A stretch of DNA of 64,000 nucleotides from UBA12481 sp012523435 (GCA_028686135.1 JAQUCP010000001.1:62001-126000); one strand, 5' to 3'. Positions 1-10,800 are shown, numbered from the stretch's first letter. Numbers and translations are program-made. Notes: generated by a model from the letters alone, not told the origin.

Positions 1-1264
1 GCGTCACTATCGTTAGAATATCGGAAAACTCCATGATCAGACGCGAAAGGATGATTCCGAGGATGACGCCAATCAGCCCCCCCACAATGCTTATCAGGGT
101 GGATTCCGCCAGGAATTGGACGATGATGTCTTTTCTAGATGCGCCGATAGCCTGCCGGGTTCCGATCTCCCTGATTCGCTCCATGACGGAGGCCAGCATG
201 ATGTTCATGATACCGATCCCACCCACGATTAGAGAGATGGATGCGATGGCACCAAGAACAATGTTGAAGATATCTTTTGTCCGTTGCTGCTGTTTAAGTA
301 ACAGTTCAGGCACTGTGATTTTAAAGTCGGCCACTCCGTTATGTCTTCTCAACAGCATCCGGGTCAGAATCTCTGTTGTTGCTTCCAATTCATTCGTTTC
401 GGCCACTTGCACAACAATTTTATCCAATTGATTGTAATTCAGTGTTTCAGCTGTACCATCATCTGATCCGGTGGTTATTGTTTGCGCAATCCGCATACCG
501 CGCCCTCTCCCACCTATCTGTACATTAGAGGAGACCTCACCAACTTTTTGGTTGACCATAGCACGGTTCAAGTATCGGATTAACATGGTTTTCGATGGGA
601 CAAACACCTGATCATTGGTATTGGAAATTCCAAGTCCGGCAGATGAAGAGGATACAAGCACCTCACGTTTCTGCAACACACCGATCACGCGCAGCCAGTT
701 GTGCCCAACCTTAAGAAATTTCCCGATTGGATTCTCAGCCGGAAACAACAGAGCTGCCACACTTGATCCAATCACGCAAACTGCCTGACCGCTCTCCTCA
801 TGAATCTGATTAAAAAGATCTCCCCGTTCCAAACGCAGATTAAACAGGCTGAAATAGGATGGATTAACGCCCATCAGCACCGTTGGGCGGCGGATTTGGT
901 TATGCTGAACGAACGAATTAAGCTGAATCTCCGAACTAACTTCTTTTACCGTTGGCAAAACAGTTTTTATGGCAGCTACATCCAAAAGATTCAGTCCGTT
1001 GCTGAAGCGTTTGGACTCTTTATCCGACTCCTCGGAAGACCCACTACTAGTCTGATCAACAATTGGTTCAATGATAATATTGTTGACACCAACTAACTTG
1101 ATCTGTTCAAGAATTTCTTGCTGGGCTCCACTACCAATTGCCAGCATACTGATAACAGCGGCCACACCGAAGATAATCCCCAGGGCGGTCAACACCGATT
1201 TCAGCTTGTTGGCTAAGATAGCCTCAACGGCTATTATAATGTCATGCAGGTATTTACCAAACAT
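1..1264 (-). CDS. MacB-type ABC transporter permease (partial, left edge)
   Basis: Translating the minus strand from the ATG at 1264 gives an open frame that runs off the left edge after about 421 codons. It starts MFGKYLHDIIIAVEAILANK, continues into a first membrane helix (LGIIFGVAAVISMLAIGSG), then a long periplasmic domain, and reaches a second helix block (IVLGAIASISLIVGGIGIMN) followed by the ERIREIGTRQAIGA segment typical of MacB/FtsX permeases. There is no ATPase domain on this polypeptide, so the nucleotide-binding subunit must be separate, possibly beyond the edge. It lies 17 bases downstream of a MacA-like adaptor in the same direction, which supports a tripartite efflux or export operon. 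The substrate is unknown. The C-terminus is outside the window. Confidence 0.88.
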   Translation of the reverse strand, partial: MFGKYLHDIIIAVEAILANKLKSVLTALGIIFGVAAVISMLAIGSGAQQEILEQIKLVGVNNIIIEPIVDQTSSGSSEESDKESKRFSNGLNLLDVAAIKTVLPTVKEVSSEIQLNSFVQHNQIRRPTVLMGVNPSYFSLFNLRLERGDLFNQIHEESGQAVCVIGSSVAALLFPAENPIGKFLKVGHNWLRVIGVLQKREVLVSSSSAGLGISNTNDQVFVPSKTMLIRYLNRAMVNQKVGEVSSNVQIGGRGRGMRIAQTITTGSDDGTAETLNYNQLDKIVVQVAETNELEATTEILTRMLLRRHNGVADFKITVPELLLKQQQRTKDIFNIVLGAIASISLIVGGIGIMNIMLASVMERIREIGTRQAIGASRKDIIVQFLAESTLISIVGGLIGVILGIILSRLIMEFSDILTIVT

Positions 1265-1281
1265 TTTAACTCCGGGGATAA

Positions 1282-2742
1282 TTATTTATTCCTGATTGAA
1301 GGGGCCTGGCCACCACCTGATGGCCGGACTCCCGATCTTATTCTCATGTTCGCATCGGGTGTCATCATTCCGGGTTGCATCCCATTGGGGCCACCTCCCT
1401 GCTCACGCATCAAGCGCAAACGTTCCTCCTGCTCCCGTTGAACCTGCTCCATCTCCTCCCGTTTGATCCGTTCCTCCTCCAGGCGACGTGCTTTAACCTT
1501 TTCGTAAATATCCCAACCTTTGAATTCCCTGCTTTCGGCATCCTCCGGGATTGTCATATAGAACTCCTCATCAGGATCAACACCTTCATTTACAACAATA
1601 TAGTTCTCATTCGCTTCACCTAAGTCTACAATTTGTCTGATATTCTTTCCAACCGGAAAAACATAGGATAGCGAATCGGATGAATGAACTGCTTCCAATG
1701 GAACATAAACGACATCGTTGTAAGTATTGGTTTTGATCTGGGTCACCGTCGTCATGGAGGGCCTCAACGTGGTATCTGTCTCATTGAGAAGAACAATCAC
1801 TTCAAACACTTTGGCATCCGAACTGGGGAGCTGCTCCCCAACGTTAGCGACCTCAGTCACCAATCCAGTGTATTGTCTCCCCGGAAACGCATCAACCCCG
1901 ATCAAGACTGGCTGCCCCGAATTTACCTTACTGATATCAATCTCGTTAACATAAGTTTTGGCAATCATCTTCGTCAGATCAGGCAGCGTGGCTACCACAG
2001 GATCCCAGAACGAAATTTGTGATCCAACCTTTCTTTTTGCTCCATCCCACTCTTTTTTATAGATCACCATACCCGATTGTGGAGCGTAAACAGTAAACTT
2101 TTCCAAGACATTGATCAGCCCGTTATATCGCTGATATTGTCTTTTCAGATTGATCTCAGCCTTAACCATAGAAGCTTCTGCCTGCTCCTTCTTCAGAGCG
2201 TAATTATAGACAGCCTGCTCATAAGCCCTCTTGGCCTTATCGAGGTTCATCTCGGCCGATCGGATTGTTGCCGGAGGCTCATACTGCGACTGATCCAGGA
2301 TAATCTGACGCTCCTCTACCGCATACTCCAAGTCTTTAATCTGATTCCGGTAATCCCGGAGACTCATGGTCGTGTCCAGCTGAGTCTGAAGCACGGTAGC
2401 TTCATCCTTCTCAATCTGATCCTCCATGTTCTGCAATTGATTGGTAGCATCAGTTTTGTCGAGTGAAGCTACATAATCACCTGCCCCGACGACTGTCCCT
2501 TCTGGGATAAGGTCAACAATTTTAACGTTATGAATTCTTGCCTCTCTCAGCCCTTCGGGACCCCGGATATCCACCGAGTTCAAAGCAGCCAGTTCACCAG
2601 TCGTGCTAACAATCACATCAAACTGCCCTTTAACTGCTTTGGCAGTAACCATGACAGTAGTATCTTTTCGGGTAGTACTGTATATCAGGATGGCAGCCAG
2701 GATCACACCTATGATCACTATAAAAATCCAACGCCTTTTCAT
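1282..2742 (-). CDS. MacA/HlyD-family periplasmic adaptor subunit
   Basis: A 486-residue protein with one N-terminal membrane anchor (about residues 4-22) and a split biotinyl-lipoyl region (GQFDVIVSTTGELAAL near 40 and the matching strand after the coiled coil). A helical hairpin rich in E, K and Q occupies about residues 100-210, followed by barrel domains. This is the architecture of adaptors that couple an inner-membrane ABC pump to an outer-membrane channel. The C-terminal 60-70 residues are odd: a charged E/R helix (ARRLEEERIKREEMEQ) then a Gly/Met/Pro-rich tail, longer than usual for MacA. It is followed after 17 bases by the MacB-type permease, presumably its partner. The start is the ATG at 2742, about 40 bases downstream of a TAAGTTTG box. 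Confidence 0.88.
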   Translation of the reverse strand: MKRRWIFIVIIGVILAAILIYSTTRKDTTVMVTAKAVKGQFDVIVSTTGELAALNSVDIRGPEGLREARIHNVKIVDLIPEGTVVGAGDYVASLDKTDATNQLQNMEDQIEKDEATVLQTQLDTTMSLRDYRNQIKDLEYAVEERQIILDQSQYEPPATIRSAEMNLDKAKRAYEQAVYNYALKKEQAEASMVKAEINLKRQYQRYNGLINVLEKFTVYAPQSGMVIYKKEWDGAKRKVGSQISFWDPVVATLPDLTKMIAKTYVNEIDISKVNSGQPVLIGVDAFPGRQYTGLVTEVANVGEQLPSSDAKVFEVIVLLNETDTTLRPSMTTVTQIKTNTYNDVVYVPLEAVHSSDSLSYVFPVGKNIRQIVDLGEANENYIVVNEGVDPDEEFYMTIPEDAESREFKGWDIYEKVKARRLEEERIKREEMEQVQREQEERLRLMREQGGGPNGMQPGMMTPDANMRIRSGVRPSGGGQAPSIRNK

Positions 2743-2780
2743 ATTACTTCTTGCTAAGCGGTGTTTTGAAAATTAGTCCA

Positions 2781-2788
2781 CAAACTTA
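2781..2788 (-). promoter_or_regulatory. Putative Bacteroidota -7 box for the macA-like operon
   Basis: The minus strand reads TAAGTTTG, matching the Bacteroidota -7 consensus TAnnTTTG, 38 bases upstream of the adaptor ATG. No convincing TTG -33 element at 19-21 bases spacing was found, so this is a half-match only. Confidence 0.4.
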
Positions 2789-2836
2789 ATCCAAGAGACC
2801 GGGCTGATAAAAAATTACAAGGATTATTAGGATATT

Positions 2837-4234
2837 TTAACAATTGTTAACAAAGGTCTTGATATCCCGCTCGATAAGCCCAGCAAGCTTTTCAGCAGCC
2901 TCAGAACTAGAGGATTCGGTATAGATTCGGATGATGGGTTCCGTGTTGGATTTCCGAAGATGAAACCACTGATGAGGAAAGTCAACTTTAAGCCCGTCAG
3001 TGTTGTTCTGAGGATAGTCCCGATAAAGATCGGCCACATGATTTAACACATCTGTCACCTTCACCTTCCGGGGAAGTTCAATTTTGTGCTTGGCCATAAA
3101 GAAATTTGGATATGTATTACGCAATGCAGTCATTTTCAATCCATTGCGAGCCAAGTGGCTCAAAAACAGAGCTACACCGATCAGGGAATCTCGACCAAAA
3201 TGGAGGCTGGGAAAAATCACACCACCATTACCCTCTCCCCCAATGACTGCATCTCTCTTTTTCATCTCGGCTACGACATTGACCTCTCCAACAGGAGCAG
3301 CAAAAGCCTCGCATCCATGCCGTTCTGCCACAACCCGTAGGGCCCGGCTGGAGGAAAGGTTAGAAACTACAGCACCCTTTCCATTAGCCAGCACATAGTC
3401 AGCTACCGCTACTAATGTGTACTCCTCTCCAAAAAAAGATCCATCCTCTGACACAAGCGCCAGCCGGTCAACATCCGGATCAACACTGATCCCCAGATGG
3501 GCATGGAACCTGACTACTTCTTTGGAAAGCTCTACCAAATGCTCTGGTAACGGCTCTGGATTATGCGCAAAATGCCCGTTAGGCTCTCCATTGATCACTT
3601 TCGTATCCTCAACTCCCAAAGCCTTGAGTAAAGCAGGGATCGCGATAGCTCCGACCGAATTGATAGGATCCACCACAACCCGGAATCCGGCTCTTTTAAT
3701 AGCTTTCAAATCAACCAGTGGATGTCTGATGATCTGGCTAATATGTTCCTCTAAAAAATCCTGATCTTGAATCCGGCCTAGCTTATCAACCGGAGAATAA
3801 TCGAACAGATCCTGCCCGGCCAGTAATAACACCTCATTCCCCTCTTCAGCAGAGATGAACTCCCCGTCTCGATTAAGCAGCTTGAGCGCATTCCATTCAG
3901 CCGGGTTATGACTGGCTGTGACAATGATTCCGCCTATAGCTCCCTTCAACGGAACTGCAATCTCTACCGTTGGAGTGGTGGCCAGACCGGCACGATAGAC
4001 ATCAATCCCCATCGATCTAAGCACCTGACAAACAAGGGATTCAACCATATCCCCGGATATTCTGGCATCCCGGCCCACAACCATGGAGGGCTTTTCGACT
4101 GATGGATGCTCTTGATGAAGCGCCCAAGTTGCAAAAGCTGAAGTAAAACGAATGATATCAAATGGAGTTAATCCTTGGCCCGGCCGGCCGCCAATGGTAC
4201 CGCGAATTCCGGAAATTGAAGCAATCAGTGTCAT
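2837..4234 (-). CDS. glmM: Phosphoglucosamine mutase GlmM
   Basis: A 465-residue alpha-D-phosphohexomutase. The N-terminus (ISGIRGTIGG) and the phosphoserine loop TASHNP with catalytic Ser108 are present, as are the metal-binding DPDVDR (Asp252, 254, 256), the sugar-binding loop GEGNGG, and the C-terminal phosphate-binding RKSNTEPIIRIY. GlmM interconverts glucosamine-6-phosphate and glucosamine-1-phosphate for UDP-GlcNAc, and so for peptidoglycan and lipid A precursors, in the cytoplasm. The length is normal for GlmM; phosphomannomutase/phosphoglucomutase activity is a less likely alternative. The ATG start at 4234 leaves a 94-base divergent gap to rluB. Confidence 0.92.
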   Translation of the reverse strand: MTLIASISGIRGTIGGRPGQGLTPFDIIRFTSAFATWALHQEHPSVEKPSMVVGRDARISGDMVESLVCQVLRSMGIDVYRAGLATTPTVEIAVPLKGAIGGIIVTASHNPAEWNALKLLNRDGEFISAEEGNEVLLLAGQDLFDYSPVDKLGRIQDQDFLEEHISQIIRHPLVDLKAIKRAGFRVVVDPINSVGAIAIPALLKALGVEDTKVINGEPNGHFAHNPEPLPEHLVELSKEVVRFHAHLGISVDPDVDRLALVSEDGSFFGEEYTLVAVADYVLANGKGAVVSNLSSSRALRVVAERHGCEAFAAPVGEVNVVAEMKKRDAVIGGEGNGGVIFPSLHFGRDSLIGVALFLSHLARNGLKMTALRNTYPNFFMAKHKIELPRKVKVTDVLNHVADLYRDYPQNNTDGLKVDFPHQWFHLRKSNTEPIIRIYTESSSSEAAEKLAGLIERDIKTFVNNC

Positions 4235-4275
4235 AAGTAATCATAATAAACTCGCAAGGTATTGAGTTTTCCTGA

Positions 4276-4283
4276 TACCTTTG
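4276..4283 (+). promoter_or_regulatory. Putative -7 box for the rluB-era-der operon
   Basis: TACCTTTG matches TAnnTTTG, 45 bases before the rluB ATG, in the divergent gap with glmM. There is no clear -33 TTG at the usual spacing, so it rests on the -7 element and its position. Confidence 0.5.
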
Positions 4284-4328
4284 CAGCAAAATTCAGCAAT
4301 AGAATTATATTAAACTCAATCGGTTGTC

Positions 4329-5087
4329 ATGGTACGCGTGATTAAACGGGGAAGAAACATCAGAGAATCGGATGGATCGGTTCGACTGAACCGCTATATT
4401 GCATCATCCGGAATATGCTCCCGGCGCGATGCTGATGAGCTGATCAGCCAAGGCGTGGTTGAGATAAACGGTAAAAAAGTGACCGAATTTGGCACTCAGG
4501 TTAAACCGGGCGATTCAGTAAAAGTAAAGGGCAAAACCATCAAAAATGAGCGGAGAGTGTATATTCTGCTCAATAAGCCCAAAGATACCCTCACCACCAT
4601 GGATGATCCGGAAGGCCGCCGTACCGTGATGGACCTGGTACGCAAAGCCACCAAAGAACGGATCTTCCCGGTTGGCCGGCTCGACCGGAACACAACCGGC
4701 GTGCTACTTTTAACTAATGATGGCGAATTGGCCGCACACCTGACACACCCTCGCTATCAAATTAAAAAAGTGTATGAGATCAAAACCGACGCACCCGTCA
4801 GCGAAGAAGCCGTGAAAAAGTTGCTGGAAGGCATCGAACTCGAGGATGGGATAACAAAGGCCGATTCGGTTGATTTCCCCGATCCTGGTTTCAAAAACTA
4901 TCTGCATATCGAAATCCACTCCGGGAAAAACAGAATCATCCGACGAATGTTCGAAGCTCTAAATATCGGCATCATCAAACTCGACCGGATCAGTTTCGCC
5001 GGCCTGACCAAAAAAAATCTGGCAAGAGGACGCTGGAGACATCTCACTACCAGGGAAGTAGGATGGCTTAAGATGAGCAAAAAATAA
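4329..5087 (+). CDS. rluB: RsuA/RluB-family rRNA pseudouridine synthase
   Basis: A 252-residue protein. An S4 RNA-binding domain spans about residues 17-65 (LNRYIASSGICSRRDADELI). A pseudouridine synthase catalytic domain follows, with the signature GRLDRNTTGVLLLTNDG in which Asp119 is the expected nucleophile, and a C-terminal segment GKNRIIRRMFEAL that is diagnostic for this family. It isomerises a uridine in rRNA; RluB (23S) is the likely subfamily, but RluE, RluF or RsuA cannot be separated by eye. It heads a co-directional run rluB-era-der-lipoprotein with small gaps (34 bases to era). The ATG at 4329 is the only start that keeps the S4 domain with a short basic lead. Confidence 0.88.
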   Translation: MVRVIKRGRNIRESDGSVRLNRYIASSGICSRRDADELISQGVVEINGKKVTEFGTQVKPGDSVKVKGKTIKNERRVYILLNKPKDTLTTMDDPEGRRTVMDLVRKATKERIFPVGRLDRNTTGVLLLTNDGELAAHLTHPRYQIKKVYEIKTDAPVSEEAVKKLLEGIELEDGITKADSVDFPDPGFKNYLHIEIHSGKNRIIRRMFEALNIGIIKLDRISFAGLTKKNLARGRWRHLTTREVGWLKMSKK

Positions 5088-5121
5088 GAAGCAGGAATAA
5101 CAACAAATGGATTAGGAGATC

Positions 5122-5997
5122 ATGAAAGCTGGATTTGTCAACATCATCGGAAACCCTAACGTCGGAAAATCAACTCTGATGAACGCCCTCGTCGGCGAAC
5201 GCGTTTCAGTGATCACCTCCAAATCCCAAACCACCCGTCACCGAATTCTGGGAATTGTTAATGGCGAAGATTATCAAATCGTCTATTCAGATACTCCCGG
5301 AATTATCAAACCTGCTTACAAGCTGCAGGAATCCATGCTGAAAGCCTCGCGCTCTGCCCTCACCGATGCCGATATCTTACTGTACGTCACCGATGTGATG
5401 GAAACTCCGGATAAAAATATGGAAGTCCTCACTGCCATCAATAAAACAGAAATTCCGGTATTACTAGTCATCAATAAAATCGATATTTCTAATCAGGAAG
5501 CTGTTGAAAAACTGATAGTTACCTGGAATCAACTCATACCAAGAGCGGAAATATTTCCCTCCTCAGCGCTGTTTAAATTTAACCTCGACCATTTGCTGAA
5601 CCGGATTCTCGAGCTCCTGCCAGAATCTCCCGCCTATTTTGATCCTGATCAGCTAACCGACCGACCAGAGCGATTCTTTGTTACGGAAATCATTCGGGCA
5701 GCCATTCTTGAAAATTATGAGCGTGAAATCCCTTATTCGGTTGAGCCAGTTGTGGATGAGTTCAAGGAAGAGGAAAAAATTCTCAAAATCAGAGTGATCA
5801 TCTATGTTGAGCGGGATTCACAAAAAGGTATTCTAATCGGTCATAACGGCTCGGCTCTTAAGCGGGTCGGAACCCAAGCCCGTAAAGAGATGGAGATATT
5901 CTTTGATAAAAAAGTCTTCCTTGAATTGCACGTTAAAGTTGCCCGCGACTGGAGGAACAAACCCGAAAGCCTTAAGAGCTTTGGGTATGAAATTTGA
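5122..5997 (+). CDS. era: GTPase Era
   Basis: A 291-residue GTPase with the Walker A motif GNPNVGKST near residues 10-18, the switch TTRHR, DTPGI, and NKID, followed by a C-terminal KH RNA-binding domain (GILIGHNGSALKRVG). Era binds the 3' end of 16S rRNA and assists 30S maturation; it acts in the cytoplasm and at the membrane. The length is standard. The ATG at 5122 is preceded by AGGAGA at 5114-5119, one of the few good Shine-Dalgarno-like sequences in this window. It sits between rluB and der, so three ribosome-biogenesis factors are probably co-transcribed. Confidence 0.95.
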   Translation: MKAGFVNIIGNPNVGKSTLMNALVGERVSVITSKSQTTRHRILGIVNGEDYQIVYSDTPGIIKPAYKLQESMLKASRSALTDADILLYVTDVMETPDKNMEVLTAINKTEIPVLLVINKIDISNQEAVEKLIVTWNQLIPRAEIFPSSALFKFNLDHLLNRILELLPESPAYFDPDQLTDRPERFFVTEIIRAAILENYEREIPYSVEPVVDEFKEEEKILKIRVIIYVERDSQKGILIGHNGSALKRVGTQARKEMEIFFDKKVFLELHVKVARDWRNKPESLKSFGYEI

Positions 5998-6013
5998 TAA
6001 GTAAGCTGAAATT

Positions 6014-7318
6014 ATGGGAAACATTGTTGCGATAGTCGGACGGCCTAATGTAGGCAAATCCACCCTTTTTAACCGCCTGACACAGACGCGGCAGGCCATT
6101 GTTCATGAATCCAGCGGCGTCACACGTGATCGTCACTACGGAAAGGTTTTCTGGAACGGCCAGGAGTTTTCGATTATCGATACCGGAGGATATATCCAGA
6201 ACTCGGAGGATATGTTCGAAGCTGAAATACGCAAACAGGTAGTGCTGGCCATCGAAGAAGCTGATACAATCCTCTTCCTGACGGATGTAGAGTCAGGCAT
6301 TACCGATCTTGATCTGACCGTAGCTAAGCTTCTTAGAAAAGTCGAAAAACCTGTTATCGCAGTTGTGAACAAAGTGGACAACAACGCCAGAAACCTCGAT
6401 GCTACAGAATTCTACAGCCTTGGACTGGGCGAAATTTTCTCCGTGTCAGCTGTAAGCGGTAGCGGAACCGGAGATCTACTTGATGCAGTGGTTCAGTCTT
6501 TCCCCGCCTCCCTTCCGGTAGAAGAGCCCGACATTCCGCGATTTACAATCGTTGGTCGCCCTAATGTCGGCAAATCATCACTGGTTAACGCCTTGCTTGG
6601 CGAAGAGAAACATATCGTAACTCCCATCGCCGGAACTACCCGGGATGCAATCAACACCAGATACCAGAAATTCGGACTCGATTTTTTCCTGGTTGACACT
6701 GCCGGCGTCAGAAAAAAGGGGAAAGTCACTGAAGATATCGAATTTTACTCTGTGATGAGAGCCGTCAGAGCAATAGAGGCTAGTGATGTCTGCCTGATTA
6801 TGATCGATGCTACCGAGGGAGTTAAAGCACAGGATATCAATCTTTTCGGAATTGCACAACGAAATCGAAAAGGAATCGTCATCCTGGTGAACAAATGGGA
6901 TCTGCTGGAAAAAGACAATCACTCCACCCGCGCATTTACCAAAGATATCCAGGAAAGAATCGCTCCGTTTACCGATGTTCCCATCCTTTTTGTGTCCGCC
7001 CTAACCAAACAAAGGGTGCTCAAAGGTCTCGAAACAGCAGTAGAGGTCTATCAAAATCGAATCCGGCGCATCCCAACCTCCAAGCTAAATGAAGTAATTC
7101 AGGAAGCCATCCAGGACTACCCACCTCCAGCAGTAAAAGGCAAGTTTATTAAGATTAAGTACGCTACCCAGTTGCCCAATCCTACCCCCATTTTCGCACT
7201 TTTCTGCAACCTGCCCCAATATGTTAAGGAACCGTATAAACGGTTTATTGAGAATAAAATACGGGAAAAATTCACCTTCACCGGAGTACCCATTCAGGTC
7301 TATTTCCGGGAAAAGTAA
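6014..7318 (+). CDS. der: Ribosome-biogenesis GTPase Der (EngA)
   Basis: A 434-residue protein with two tandem GTPase domains. Each carries its own P-loop (GRPNVGKST near residue 8 and GRPNVGKSS near 180), DTGGY or DTAGV, and NKVD or NKWD. A C-terminal KH-like domain ends in a basic tail. This double-domain arrangement is unique to Der, which assists 50S maturation. It starts 17 bases after era and is followed after 7 bases by a lipoprotein gene, so it is part of the same transcript. Confidence 0.95.
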   Translation: MGNIVAIVGRPNVGKSTLFNRLTQTRQAIVHESSGVTRDRHYGKVFWNGQEFSIIDTGGYIQNSEDMFEAEIRKQVVLAIEEADTILFLTDVESGITDLDLTVAKLLRKVEKPVIAVVNKVDNNARNLDATEFYSLGLGEIFSVSAVSGSGTGDLLDAVVQSFPASLPVEEPDIPRFTIVGRPNVGKSSLVNALLGEEKHIVTPIAGTTRDAINTRYQKFGLDFFLVDTAGVRKKGKVTEDIEFYSVMRAVRAIEASDVCLIMIDATEGVKAQDINLFGIAQRNRKGIVILVNKWDLLEKDNHSTRAFTKDIQERIAPFTDVPILFVSALTKQRVLKGLETAVEVYQNRIRRIPTSKLNEVIQEAIQDYPPPAVKGKFIKIKYATQLPNPTPIFALFCNLPQYVKEPYKRFIENKIREKFTFTGVPIQVYFREK

Positions 7319-7324
7319 CGCACT

Positions 7325-7846
7325 ATGAAACCAGTAACTACCCTCCTCATCACCCTGATACTGCTGCACCTCGTATCGGTTGGATGCCGCAGGATAGTAG
7401 AATATCCCGACGAACCATCCATCACCTTCACCTCCCTCATCTCCGTTGACTCCACGGATGTACTGGATAACCCGGTTAAACGAGTGACCTTGACCTTCCA
7501 TATCATTGATGGGAATGGGGATATCGGTTTAACCGAAAAGGACACAAGCGGACCTTTTCATCAAGACAGCCTATATCATTACAATCTGTTTATCAGAGAG
7601 TTCAAGCTCGAAGAGGATGTCTTTACCGAAGTTCCGGACCCTGATGGCCTGAAAAAATTCCGGATACCAGACATCACCCCGGCAGGTCAAAATAAAACGC
7701 TGCTGGCCGACCTGTCAGTAACCATTGAGTATCCCTATAGCGATCAGTCTCCGCTCCCCTTCAATGCTTTTCGGTATGTTTATTATATCGTTGACCGGGA
7801 GTTCAACTACAGCAACCAGGATACCACATCAGTGATCACCTGGTAG
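7325..7846 (+). CDS. Hypothetical lipoprotein
   Basis: A 173-residue protein of unknown function. The N-terminus is a lipoprotein signal (MKPVTTLLITLILLHLVSVGC) with lipobox SVGC and Cys21 as the lipidation site. The mature part is acidic, beta-rich by eye, and contains the phrase IDGNGDIGLTEKD, a Gly/Asp loop common in Bacteroidota surface or periplasmic lipoproteins. It follows der by 6 bases and is the last gene of that run. Its last 11 bases overlap the end of the convergent sensor kinase gene. Confidence 0.75.
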   Translation: MKPVTTLLITLILLHLVSVGCRRIVEYPDEPSITFTSLISVDSTDVLDNPVKRVTLTFHIIDGNGDIGLTEKDTSGPFHQDSLYHYNLFIREFKLEEDVFTEVPDPDGLKKFRIPDITPAGQNKTLLADLSVTIEYPYSDQSPLPFNAFRYVYYIVDREFNYSNQDTTSVITW

Positions 7847-10800
7847 AGGGCTCTTCTTCACGATACAGGGGAAGGCTGATCTCAAAAGTGGTGCCCCGGC
7901 CCGGGGTTGTATCAAAGGATATCTCGCCACCACTACCCTCGACAATTCGTTTCGAAATCGCCAGTCCTAGGCCCATCCCGCTACTTTTTGTCGTGAAATT
8001 CGGCTCAAACATCTTACTCTGCAGCTCTTCCGGTATGCCCGCCCCATTATCGGTAACCCGGATGATAGCACGGTCCTCCTCTAAACCCAGAGCTATCGTA
8101 ATTTTTGGTTCAGCCCCGTCAGGAACGGCCTGAATAGCATTGCGAATCAGGTTATTAAAAACTTGCAACAACTGTTCCTTATCAACCAACACCCAAACCT
8201 CCGGAGGTAATCCTTTCGCAGGGTCAAAAAGAATCTGACACGATTCTTCATACAGTGCCATAATGCTCGGGATCTTCGATACCAGATCGATCTTTTCAAA
8301 GTTGGCTCCTGGCATCTTGGCAAAACGGGAGAATTCTATGGCGATTGCTGACAGATTATCAATCTGATCGATCAATGTACGTGTCACCCGGTCGATGTGG
8401 TCACCAAGGTTGGGCGCCTCATCTTTCCAAGCCCTCCGCAGATGCTGAACACTCAACTTCATGGGTGTCAGTGGGTTCTTGATCTCATGAGCAATCTGCC
8501 TGGCCATCTCTCGCCAGGCCATCTCCCGCTCAGAACGGGCAAGCTTGTTGGCACTCTCCTGCAATTCAGCTACCATCCGATTGTACTCATTAACCAATTG
8601 CCCTATCTCATCCGACCGGCGATACTCGATCGGCTGATTTCGCCTGCCCAACCTCAGCCCAGCCAGCTTCTCCTTGAGCAACCTGAGAGGTCGGGTTACC
8701 TGGTTCGCAATAAGAACAGCCAGTGAGATCCCAAAAAGTATGACGACAAGATATACGTTCAACATCGCCACAACAATCGTGGAAACTTCATTCCGAATCT
8801 GACTCTGCTTACTGAAATAGGGAAGGTTCAAATAGGCAATTAGACGATCATTTTGATTAAATATCGGAATATAGGAGGAGAGAAATCCCAAACCTTCAAT
8901 CGACTCCTGATGAATGAAAGAGGGCTTACCCAAATTATGCATTACATTGAAGGCCAATGGATTCATCCATCCTCCAACCAGATTGAATTCAAAAATCTCA
9001 GGCCTCGACGAAGCCAACAAATTTCCATCAGGCGCGAACAAATTGATGTCCGTATTAAAAACATAGGAAAACTTTATCAACAGTTCATCCAGGCTCCGAT
9101 AGTTCTGATCACTCCAGTCGCGACTCAGTGAATCATGCATATTCAACTTGTACTGAATATCGGTCAGCAGTGTCCCGGTTTTGTCCTCGATCAATCTCCG
9201 GGTACTATGATTATACTGGCCAATGACATAGAAAGTCATTCCTCCGCCAATAACTAAGAATGAAACGATTAGCACCAGCACCATGGAAAATTGGATCCGC
9301 TGCTTCAGTACCATCTCCGGAAACCGGAAGCGGTTGAAAAGTGCCCAGATTAATCGGGCTAGGTGCCAGGTGAGAAACAGAAAGACAAACAAATAAGAAA
9401 ACGCGATCAGATAATCGATCAATCGGAAAGCCGGCCGACTGATGATCATCTCATTTTCCTCATCCATACGATAAATCATATGTTCATACCCGTCTGAATG
9501 AAACAACACCTTCTCTCCAAGGCGACTGGGATACATATCACTCGTAAAGGAGTAATTATACTCACCAGTTGTTGACTGCAGGAACCCACGATGATATTTT
9601 GCATACGAAAAGAGGCTCTTCAAACTATCCCTACTGATAGGCCCGGTAATAAGCAACTCCGGGTAACCCAGCTCTTGGGTTACAAGACGCGAATCAATGT
9701 TGATAATCAAGTGGGTTGCATAGGTACTATCTTCCTGATAAAAGCGGAAAAGCCCCAGATAATCAATCAAACCGTCAAAATTGTCTAGAAAATAAAAACC
9801 CTCCGTACCATTCAGGGGAATACCAAATCGACCCTTCACCTGGGTAATAAAGTGTTCCAGACAGGGCACCAGGATCAAGTCGGGCTGAATCAGGACCTGG
9901 CTACCCTGATCACAGATCAACGGTTGAATTTCATATCGGTTCCAATAGAGCCCAAAATATTTTGATTTCAGATAGGAAGCGATCTCCATTTGCGGAACTT
10001 CGGGATCAATCACCATTTCGCGCAACACTGAATCTGTACGAATCTCCGGCTCGTATTGATTCAGAAGCATTTCAGCAATCGGATCTCGCTCATTTGACAA
10101 CTCTTCAACAATACGCTCCTGTAAAATAACACTCTGTACCCGGTTTGCCTGGTCGATCCGAATAACCTGATAGGCTGACATCAGAACAAGAAGAGTGATG
10201 ATAAAGGCATGCGAGAGCTTTCGAGCCGACACATACCGGAAACACAAAATCACCATTCCGGCGAGGATCAGAAAGATTAGTGTCTCAACCCCGACCGGAA
10301 ACCCGAGCGACCGTGATAATCCGAACAGGAGTGCCACCATCAGGATAAAACCAAGAAGAGCCTGCCTGAAATTCAAACGCTCCCTAATTCGGTCAACAAC
10401 AGCATAAAGAACCAGAAGAGAAGCAGCCTGAGCAGCGATAACTAAAAAGATATCCAGCACTTCACCAATCTCCACGGATAAAACCCGATGAATCTCAAGC
10501 AGGTCTGGTCGTTGGTCATTAATATACCTCACCAGCCAATCCGAGAAGAAAAACAACAGAATGGAAATGAACCATCCAATCATCGCCAGGCTTTGGATAG
10601 TGCGAGGTTGTTGTTGTTGAGCTATTCCCCCGCCTGATCGTGGGAAAAGACGAAAAAGTTTGAAGAACCAGTAGGCAAAAAACAGGATTAGTACAACCGT
10701 AAAAAGCACATCACCGCGTGATTCTAAGAAGAACAGACCATTTTGGAAGGGAGTAAACAAGTCGAGTTCGAACAGGCACCTTGGCACACGAAAATAGCCC

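Noticed and set aside
33..431. Plus-strand open frame
   Set aside because: It is the antisense shadow of the MacB-type permease, whose minus-strand translation has clear family motifs.
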